From assembly GCA_016708785.1 (NCBI GenBank), contig JADJFC010000003.1:496001-560000 (forward strand): a stretch of 64,000 nt of DNA, given 5' to 3'. This document shows positions 58,085 through 64,000 of the stretch, in pieces. Source of the DNA: Bacteroidota bacterium (GTDB lineage Bacteria; Bacteroidota; Bacteroidia; AKYH767-A; 2013-40CM-41-45). The position numbers and the translations under genes were made by a program. How positions within the stretch are numbered: position 1 is the stretch's first letter; each line of letters begins with the position of its first letter. The notes under the pieces are model-generated. The model saw only the letters and a program-made list of their open reading frames with translations, was not told where the DNA came from and ran no database searches.

Positions 58085-58118
58085 AAAAAAGCCATCCCCT
58101 TATCAGGCGATGGCTTTT
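58085..58118 (-). terminator. Intrinsic terminator after the paaZ unit
   Basis: AAAAGCCATC/GATGGCTTTT stem (58087-58096 with 58109-58118), loop of 12, A-run on the left giving T-run on the minus strand exit. Located 125 bp downstream of the 152-aa gene. Confidence 0.8.
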
Positions 58119-58173
58119 TTATTTTTTTGAAATTCTCAATTAAGGAATCAAGTGGTTATCGAAACACCAATCA

Positions 58174-58240
58174 GGAAAATCCGATTAATCCTTAAATCCC
58201 GGTAACGATCTGAAAAATCAGATTTATCCTTTAATCCAGG
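58174..58240. repeat. Direct repeat of 'aaaatccgattaatccttaaatcc' words
   Basis: Two copies (58174-58202 and 58211-58240) of a 29-30 bp low-complexity unit, about 80 percent alike, just downstream of the 152-aa gene. Another member of the word-like intergenic families. Confidence 0.65.
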
Positions 58241-58242
58241 TC

Positions 58243-58701
58243 TCAGTTGGCAGTATATGACGGCAATTTCCCCTCAGCAATCAACGTATCCGTTTTCTCT
58301 TTGTGAGCTCCATAATCACCGAAGCAAAGAGCAGACAACATTTCATCACGCGACATGTTTACATTGCCAAGTTGCTTTTTGATCTCAACACTGCAACGGT
58401 CAACAAACGTCTCGAAACGCTCAGGAGCCCAGATGTAAACTTTTTTCTGCCAATCAGGAATAGTTCTATCGATCTTGAATTCCGTTGGTAGGTCCCCGTG
58501 AATAATGGCTTTTACCTCTAATCCTTCGAATGATTTTGGTAGTAAACGGTTATCAAATATAAGCGGACGGCTTACATCAATAACGTGCTTCTTTCTCTTT
58601 GGATCGATCATTTTCAATCCATTGATGCGAAGGCCTTTTTTCTTTAAGTATCCGAATTTTTTTTCGAATCTGTCAAGGGTGTCATAAAGTAACATGGACA
58701 T
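58243..58701 (-). CDS. Protein of unknown function downstream of paaZ
   Basis: 152 residues from the ATG at 58701 (MSMLLYDTLDRFEKKFGYLKK first 20 shown in part: MSMLLYDTLDRFEKKFGYLK). No family recognised. Basic N-terminus, then LIFDNRLLPKSFEGLEVKAIIHGDLP and a helical C-terminus (SRDEMLSALCFGDYGAHKEK). No signal or membrane segment. Thirty-one bp after paaZ on the same strand, so co-transcribed. A longer ORF start at 58788 lies inside paaZ and is rejected. The link to phenylacetate use is only positional. Confidence 0.7.
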   Translation of the reverse strand: MSMLLYDTLDRFEKKFGYLKKKGLRINGLKMIDPKRKKHVIDVSRPLIFDNRLLPKSFEGLEVKAIIHGDLPTEFKIDRTIPDWQKKVYIWAPERFETFVDRCSVEIKKQLGNVNMSRDEMLSALCFGDYGAHKEKTDTLIAEGKLPSYTAN

Positions 58702-58732
58702 TTTTTTTTGTACTGTGATACTGAATATTTTT

Positions 58733-60785
58733 TTAAGCTTGTTGTTCTTTGCATGCAACAAGAGTGAGCACTGTTTCCAATGCAACAATTTCTTGTTTTT
58801 GATTTACTACCTGCACATACCATTCAACTACGCCTTGGTCTAATTGACCTTCACGTTTGTCTTTCTTTGTCTTTCTCTGACAAGTCAGTTTTACCTGTAT
58901 AGTATCGCCGATGTAAACCGGTTGTATAAATCGTAAGTTATCTAATCCGTAATTTGCCAATACCGGACCTTTTTTCGGATCAACGAATAAACCTGCTGCT
59001 GCTGAGATCACAAAGTATCCGTGAGCAACACGCTTTTCGAAGATCGATCCTTCCAGAGATGTTTCATCCATGTGAGCATAGAAGAAATCTCCACTGATTC
59101 CTGCGAAGTTGACAATGTCAGCTTCGCCTACTGTTCTTTTATGAGTGATCAATGTATCACCAACCTGAATCTCTTCAAAGTATTTGCGGAATGGATGAAT
59201 AACATCTTCTTTCATCGCTGCTCCGGGCAGATACGTATTCAAAATTTTTGTGAGTGTAGTAGGGGAGCCCTGCAAAGCTGTTCTCTGCATATAATGATGC
59301 ACACCACGAATTCCACCCATCTCTTCACCGCCACCGGCACGTCCCGGACCACCATGTACTAAATGTGCAAGTGGAGAACCGTGTCCGGTCGACTCAGCAG
59401 CGCATTCCTGATTGATGATAACCATTCGGCCATGCATAGAAGCAGAGCCTAGTACGACTTCTTTTGCGAAATTGTTATCTCCGGTTACAATTGAACCGAC
59501 AAGACTTCCTTTTCCCATTTTAGCAAGCTCGATCGCTTCCTCTGTAGAACGGTACGGCATCACTGTATTTACCGGACCGAAAGCTTCTATTGAATGTGGC
59601 TCAGAAGGTTTCATCGGATCTTTGCAATACAGCAACATCGATGAAATAAACGAACCCTTTTCAGAATCTGCTCCTACAACTTCAACTTTATCTAAATCGC
59701 CATATACCATTTCACAGGCATTTAATAATTGGCGAACATTTGCTTTTACATCTTTGACCTGATCTTTACTTGCTAAAGGTCCCATACGAACACCTTCAAC
59801 AGCAGGATCACCGATCACATTTCCTTTCAATCGTTCTGACACAGCCTTGATCACAGCTTCCGTCATATTTTCCGGAACAATTGTTCTACGAATTGCAGTA
59901 CACTTTTGTCCGGCTTTCGAAGTCATCTCACGAGTCACCTCTTTGATGAACAACTTGAATTCTTCCGTATCCGGTGTTGCATCCGGACCAAGAATAGAGC
60001 AGTTCAATGAATCTGCTTCCATATTGAATCGGATCGAATTATTAATGATCTCCGGCGAGCTCTTCAGCATTCTTCCTGTCTTTGCAGAACCGGTGAACGT
60101 AACCACATCCTGACAAGTCAGGTGTTTGAACAGATCCCCGACACTACCACAGATCAACTGCAGCGAGCCTTCGGGAAGTATTTTTGATTCGATAATTTCC
60201 TTTACAACTAATTCAGTCAGATAGGAAGTAGATGTTGCCGGTTTAACAATTGCCGGAACTCCTGCTAAAAGATTGACTGCAATTTTCTCCAGCATTCCCC
60301 AAACAGGGAAGTTGAAAGCATTGATATGAACTGCAACGCCTTCTAAAGGTACACATATATGATGACCGACAAATGAACCTGTCTTAGAAATCATTTCCAT
60401 GTTGCCGTCGACGTAGAAAGATTCATCAGGTAATTCACGACGTCCTTTACTGGCCATGACAAAAGATTTCCGATTCCTCCGTCAATATCGACCCAGGAAT
60501 CCGTTTTGTCGCACCCGTTGCTCCTGAAAATGCATAAAAGTTCTTTTTCTTCTCATTTAAGTGCATTGCAAGTGCTTTGATCATTCTTGCACGCTCATGA
60601 AAAGTCATTTTACGCAATTTGTAACCGGCTTCTTTGCGGCCATATTCAAGCATGGCTTTAAAGTCAACGCCTGTGCTGGTCGAAGTAAAAAGTTCTTCGC
60701 CGGTAATGGCATTGAATAGTGGAGTCCCAAGGCCTTCACCTTCGACCCATTGTCCGAGAGTATAACTTCTAAGCTTTACAGCCAT
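58733..60785 (-). CDS. paaZ: Bifunctional oxepin-CoA hydrolase / semialdehyde dehydrogenase PaaZ (frameshifted)
   Basis: Opens the oxepin-CoA ring and oxidises the resulting aldehyde. About 684 residues: an aldehyde dehydrogenase half (NAFNFPVWGMLEKIAVNLLAGVPAIVKPA, FTGSAKTGR, SKAGQKCTAIRRTIVPE with catalytic Cys, EAFGPVNTV) and a C-terminal MaoC-like hydratase (EIQVGDTLITHKRTVGEADIVNFAGISGDFFYAHMDE). The N-terminal 96 codons are in another frame; two indels near 60507 and 60462 join them through DSWVDIDGGIGNLLS. Both domains are complete. Divergent from rpsF. Confidence 0.95.
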
Positions 60786-61109
60786 AATTTTTTCAAAAGT
60801 TTAGGGCCTAGAGGCCCAATCCGGCTAACCGTGCGGTTTTCCGGGTGTTTTGTGGTCTTTTATTCATTATCAAGTGATTAACTAGAAAAGACCGTTTGTA
60901 AATAGTATTGGAAATAGAGACTGTAAAGATACGCCAAAGTCGATTGAAGTCAAGTTATTTACCCTATTAATTATCACTTTCTTACAGAAAAAATCTGCCA
61001 TTTTGTATTGACAGAAAATAGTTGATGGATTTTCTGAAATTGTCTTGTATTTGACTGAAAATTATCTACATTTGCAGCCCAAAATAAAAACTCCGTAAAA
61101 AAAACAAAC
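60786..61109. other. 324-bp divergent region between paaZ and rpsF
   Basis: Carries the rpsF promoter at 61045-61074. A GGGCC-taga-GGCCC hairpin lies at 60804-60817, just upstream of paaZ. No paaZ promoter with TAnnTTTG could be found, and no clear PaaX/PaaR operator can be named. No ORF. Confidence 0.5.
61045..61074 (+). promoter_or_regulatory. Promoter of the rpsF-rpsR-rplI operon
   Basis: TTG (61045-61047), 19 nt, TACATTTG (61067-61074): full match to the Bacteroidota -33/-7 consensus, 35 bp before the rpsF ATG. Confidence 0.85.
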
Positions 61110-61469
61110 ATGTCAAATCAGTACGAGACAGTGTTTATCATGACTCCTGTTCTTTCGGAGGAACAGATGATGGATACTGTGACTAAATTCAAGAAAATCC
61201 TCACCGACAACGGTTACGAAATTGTTTTTGAAAACAACTGGGGATTGCGCAAATTGGCTTACCCGATCCAGAAAAAAAACACTGGGTTCTATTACCTAAT
61301 TGAGTTCAAATCTGAAGGCGATCTGATCAACAAAGTTGAGACAGAATTCCGAAGAGATGAACGCATCATGCGCTTCCTCACCGTTAAGTTGGACAAACAC
61401 GCAATTGCGTACAACGAAAAAAAGCGTAAAAACGCTGCGTTGAAAAAAGAAGAAGAAAAAGTAGCTTAA
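61110..61469 (+). CDS. rpsF: 30S ribosomal protein S6
   Basis: 119 residues; binds 16S rRNA with S18. The ferredoxin-like fold shows YETVFIMTPVLSEEQ, NWGLRKLAYPIQKKNTGFYYL and ERIMRFLTVKLDKHA, with a Lys/Glu-rich tail. First gene of the rpsF-rpsR-rplI operon, 11 bp before rpsR. It has a canonical promoter. Confidence 0.97.
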   Translation: MSNQYETVFIMTPVLSEEQMMDTVTKFKKILTDNGYEIVFENNWGLRKLAYPIQKKNTGFYYLIEFKSEGDLINKVETEFRRDERIMRFLTVKLDKHAIAYNEKKRKNAALKKEEEKVA

Positions 61470-61480
61470 ACGAAAAAGCC

Positions 61481-61747
61481 ATGGCAACACCAAACGAAGT
61501 ACGTTACCTCAATCCGCCAGCGGTTGACACGTCAAAAAAGAAATACTGCCGATTCAAAAAGAACGGCATTAAATACATCGATTACAAAGACGGTAACTTC
61601 TTGTTACGTTTTGTAAACGAGCAAGGTAAAGTTTTACCTCGTCGCCTTACAGGAACTTCATTGAAGTATCAACGTAAGGTTGGACAAGCTATTAAACGCG
61701 CGCGTCACATTGCTTTGATGCCGTATGTATCTGATCTATTAAAATAA
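61481..61747 (+). CDS. rpsR: 30S ribosomal protein S18
   Basis: 88 residues; partner of S6. The S18 signature (KKYCRFKKNGIKYIDYKD, FVNEQGKVLPRRLTG, KYQRKVGQAIKRARHIALMPY) is intact, including the conserved Cys. It is followed by rplI after 12 bp with a GGAG ribosome site in between. Confidence 0.97.
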   Translation: MATPNEVRYLNPPAVDTSKKKYCRFKKNGIKYIDYKDGNFLLRFVNEQGKVLPRRLTGTSLKYQRKVGQAIKRARHIALMPYVSDLLK

Positions 61748-61759
61748 GGAGAACTAACC

Positions 61760-62206
61760 ATGGACATTATCTTAAAACAAGATCTCGATAACCTCGGCTA
61801 TGCTGACGAAATCGTAAAGGTGCGCCCGGGTTACGCTCGTAACTTCCTTATCCCAAATGGACTTGCAATCATAGCGAACGAAGAGAATCGCAAAGTGTTA
61901 GCGGAAACGATGAAACAACGTGCTCACAAAGCACAGAAGATCAAAGGTGGCGCTGAAGAACAAGCTAAGAAACTTGAAGCAATGGTCATTAAGATCGGAG
62001 CTAAAGTAGGAGAAAGCGGAAAGATCTACGGATCAGTGAACGCTCTTCAATTAGCAGATGCTCTTTCTAAGCTTGGAGTAGAAGTAGATCGTAAAAAGAT
62101 CCACCTTGACTCTGAACATATCAAAACTCTTGGAACATACTCTGCTGTCGTTAACCTTCATAAGGACGTAAAAGCAAAAGTAAACTTCGAAGTAGTAGCG
62201 GAGTAA
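61760..62206 (+). CDS. rplI: 50S ribosomal protein L9
   Basis: 148 residues with the two-domain L9 shape: N-terminal rRNA-binding domain (LKQDLDNLGYADEIVKVRPGYARNFLIPNG), long connecting helix (residues about 40-75), and the C-terminal domain starting at GKIYGSVNALQLADALSK. A GGAG ribosome site lies 8 bp before the ATG. Last gene of the operon, followed by a terminator. Confidence 0.97.
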   Translation: MDIILKQDLDNLGYADEIVKVRPGYARNFLIPNGLAIIANEENRKVLAETMKQRAHKAQKIKGGAEEQAKKLEAMVIKIGAKVGESGKIYGSVNALQLADALSKLGVEVDRKKIHLDSEHIKTLGTYSAVVNLHKDVKAKVNFEVVAE

Positions 62207-62226
62207 TTACTCATAACCTGAAATAC

Positions 62227-62262
62227 AAAAGGCAATCAATGAAAATTGGTTGCCTTTTTTTT
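62227..62262 (+). terminator. Terminator of the ribosomal protein operon
   Basis: AAAAGGCAAtca / tggTTGCCTTTT stem (62227-62238 with 62247-62258, one G-T), loop of 8, then TTTT. Starts 21 bp after the rplI stop. Confidence 0.9.
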
Positions 62263-62270
62263 GTGTTTAT

Positions 62271-62312
62271 CTCCCGCGGATCTCGCGGATTTCGCAGATA
62301 TAGGCGCAGATT
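62271..62312. repeat. Word repeat 'cgcggatttcgcag'
   Basis: Repeated words ctcccgcggat, ctcgcggat, ttcgcagat, ggcgcagat, followed by a T-run. Related to the words at 3978-4024. It lies between the ribosomal protein terminator and the convergent T9SS gene; the rest of the gap (to 62452) holds only A/T-rich sequence. Confidence 0.6.
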
Positions 62313-62452
62313 TTTTCTTTTTTCTTTTAATTTTTGCTTCAATTTATATCTCCCATTGATTTGGGAAAATGAAAGTGAAGCAAAAAAATCAAAGAAAAAA
62401 GCTTCGATATTATCTGCATTTTATCTACAAGTAAAATTTTTCTCGCATAAAA

Positions 62453-63940
62453 TTACTGCTTCACAAATTTCCCACGCTGAACAACATCTCCTGATTTTAT
62501 TTTCAGAAAATACAAGCCATTGCTGAATTGAGATACATCAATTGATTCAAGTGTTGATTTGTATTTTGAATATACTTCGCTTCCGATAGCATTATAAATC
62601 TTTATTTCTTTTGGAACATTGATATTGCTCTTTGTTACAAATTGAATTTTGTCATTCGCCGGATTCGGATAAATAAAAATACTTTCATTTTCAATTTCAC
62701 CAACCGATGTAATCATTGCCGCAGACCACTTCGCTAAAAAATTATCACTCGGAGAATTATCGCCCACATTCGGATTAAGAAGTGTAAAATTTCCAATCTG
62801 AAGTGTGTCGTTGTAATATCGAGCAGCCAGATAAAAAGTAGAATCGTAACACACCAGATCAGATGTCAATGGAAAGCCGGAAGCGCCTGTCAGGATGGTG
62901 TCTTGCCAGATCAAATTAAATGTAGGGTCGTATCTGTATAAAAACAATCGCGAAAAAATTTCGAAGACAAGCACACTGTAACCTGAACTGTCCATGGCGA
63001 ATTGTGTTCCCGGAAAGAAAGCTTGCGGAATAGGACCCGCAAAATCAGGAAGCATAGTTCCATTGTTTTCAATGTTTACGATCTTAACGGTATCCGAACT
63101 CTGATTGGTGTAATCTACAAATGACCAGAACAAACTTTGCCCATTCGTCTGCAAACTGTTGTTGTGATCGAATGTAATGTAATCTCTTGAATGAAACCAC
63201 TGAGCAGTAAAACTACTGTCATATTTTATCACAAAATTCTGATATGAATAATTAATGTTTGCATCGATCGTGTCGAACGTTGCAAAATTACCACAAGTCC
63301 CGCTCAGATAAACATTGCCTTCATTGTCTGCAAGGATGTTAGTATAAGTACGGACTTCTGTATTGTTGTTGAATTCGCTTTGAATTATATTCCCTTGCAA
63401 ATCGAGTTTGTGAAATGATGTGAAATCATTTGTAATTCCTGAGATCTCTGTTGTGATATACATGGATTCATTTTGTGCTATGAAAAGCTCAATTGGTTTG
63501 AATTCGTCATTCACTGCATTGATGTCGTGAAGCCAGAGAAGATTTCCATTCTCATCAGCTTCAAAAATGAACCCGCTGTAGAGGAAGCTTGAATTTGTTA
63601 ATGTAATTCCATCAAGACTTACACTGTCCATGTAATATCCTATGACGACAACATTATTCGCCGAGTTGATCTCAAGGTCTGTAATAAATACTTCGCCTGA
63701 AAGATGCTTAGTCCAAAGCAGCTGCTGATTATTATCTCTTTTTTCCAGATCTGAATAAAGATGTGTCACAAAGGTGTCCCGCTGTGAGGCAAAATAAAAG
63801 TTGTTGTCATGATCCTTTCTGATCGCTGCAACATTTGATATTGATGCCTGTCCTGATGTGTATGCCCATTCATAATCCTGTGCTTTGCTTGGAAAGATTG
63901 AAGCAGTGATTAAGCTGATAAAAAGTATGAGTTTTTTCAT
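62453..63940 (-). CDS. Secreted T9SS cargo protein, propeller-like
   Basis: About 495 residues from the ATG at 63940 (MKKLILFISLITASIFPSKAQ, signal peptide). The middle resembles the SBBP/beta-propeller repeats of surface proteins: NNQQLLWTKHLSGEVFITDLEI, ENGNLLWLHDINAVNDE, NEGNVYLSGTCGNFATFDT. The end is a type A sorting domain (IFIYPNPANDKIQF, FSNGLYFLKIKSG, VQRGKFVKQ). No catalytic residues can be named. The longer start at 63973 is not needed. Exported by T9SS and probably surface-bound. Confidence 0.83.
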   Translation of the reverse strand: MKKLILFISLITASIFPSKAQDYEWAYTSGQASISNVAAIRKDHDNNFYFASQRDTFVTHLYSDLEKRDNNQQLLWTKHLSGEVFITDLEINSANNVVVIGYYMDSVSLDGITLTNSSFLYSGFIFEADENGNLLWLHDINAVNDEFKPIELFIAQNESMYITTEISGITNDFTSFHKLDLQGNIIQSEFNNNTEVRTYTNILADNEGNVYLSGTCGNFATFDTIDANINYSYQNFVIKYDSSFTAQWFHSRDYITFDHNNSLQTNGQSLFWSFVDYTNQSSDTVKIVNIENNGTMLPDFAGPIPQAFFPGTQFAMDSSGYSVLVFEIFSRLFLYRYDPTFNLIWQDTILTGASGFPLTSDLVCYDSTFYLAARYYNDTLQIGNFTLLNPNVGDNSPSDNFLAKWSAAMITSVGEIENESIFIYPNPANDKIQFVTKSNINVPKEIKIYNAIGSEVYSKYKSTLESIDVSQFSNGLYFLKIKSGDVVQRGKFVKQ

Positions 63941-64000
63941 TGTGTGTATATTTAATAAAGGCAAGTTTAGCAATTATTCTTAATTTGAACTTGTCATACA

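Noticed and set aside
1..64000. tRNA, rRNA or tmRNA genes
   Set aside because: No T-arm-like GGTTCRA motif in a cloverleaf setting and no rRNA segment was seen in any gap; a covariance-model scan would be needed to be certain.

Overview
The window reads as chromosomal DNA of a member of the Bacteroidota (Flavobacteriales or Chitinophagales-like; the exact order cannot be fixed from the sequence alone). The case rests on: four proteins with a type IX secretion (T9SS) C-terminal sorting domain; a TonB-dependent receptor; lipoproteins; a bacillithiol-linked YtxJ protein; several TAnnTTTG -7 promoter elements with TTG about 19 nt upstream, as in Bacteroidota; and almost no Shine-Dalgarno sequences. 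The DNA is AT-rich. No rRNA, tRNA, CRISPR array, insertion sequence, phage or integrase was seen.

Layout. 1-4.4 kb: ArsC-like protein, fumarase, purine nucleoside phosphorylase, class V aminotransferase, YtxJ. 4.4-12.5 kb (mostly minus): TonB receptor, mannose-1-P guanylyltransferase, class I aminotransferase, SprT-like metalloprotein, FeoB, FeoA. 13-14.6 kb: MlaE/MlaF-type lipid ABC transporter. 14.8-21.7 kb: two related T9SS cargo proteins and glycine decarboxylase. 21.8-24 kb: a secreted protein, a UbiA-type prenyltransferase and a small protein made of 25-residue repeats. 24-28.7 kb: hemL, then kynU-kmo-PAP2. 28.8-35 kb: metallo-beta-lactamase-fold hydrolase, a large propeller plus beta-barrel outer-membrane protein, M20 amidohydrolase, lipoprotein. 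35.6-40.5 kb: gyrB, dnaX, HU. 40.6-44 kb: phenylacetate genes paaG and paaABCD; paaZ lies at 58.7-60.8 kb. 44.2-46.5 kb: two glycosyltransferases. 47-54 kb: ftsE, a lipoprotein, a badly broken TPR gene and its overlapping outer-membrane barrel gene. 54-64 kb: enoyl-CoA hydratase, T9SS protein, membrane glycosyltransferase, paaZ, rpsF-rpsR-rplI, T9SS protein.

Function. The genes are mainly core metabolism and cell envelope. PaaABCD, PaaG and PaaZ together cover the epoxidation, isomerisation and ring-opening steps of aerobic phenylacetyl-CoA degradation; the PaaE reductase is not here. KynU and KMO are steps of tryptophan to 3-hydroxyanthranilate, the usual eukaryote-like route to NAD in this phylum. 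FeoAB and the TonB receptor point to iron or heme uptake.

Two things stand out. First, many genes are split by single-base frameshifts (deoD, ubiA-like, gyrB, dnaX, paaC, paaZ, ftsE and others) and hemL by an in-frame TAG. Since these are mostly essential genes, sequencing indels are the likeliest cause, but the TPR gene at 49-52 kb is far more broken than its surroundings. Second, many intergenic gaps hold low-complexity, word-like sequences folded into long inverted repeats, including a six-unit 79-bp hairpin array (46.5-47.0 kb), a perfect 36-bp inverted repeat (2.7 kb) and an array of GACCCC/GGGGTC palindromes (35.2-35.5 kb). I did not find a convincing new multi-gene system; the repeat families and the 25-residue-repeat protein are the most unusual things seen.
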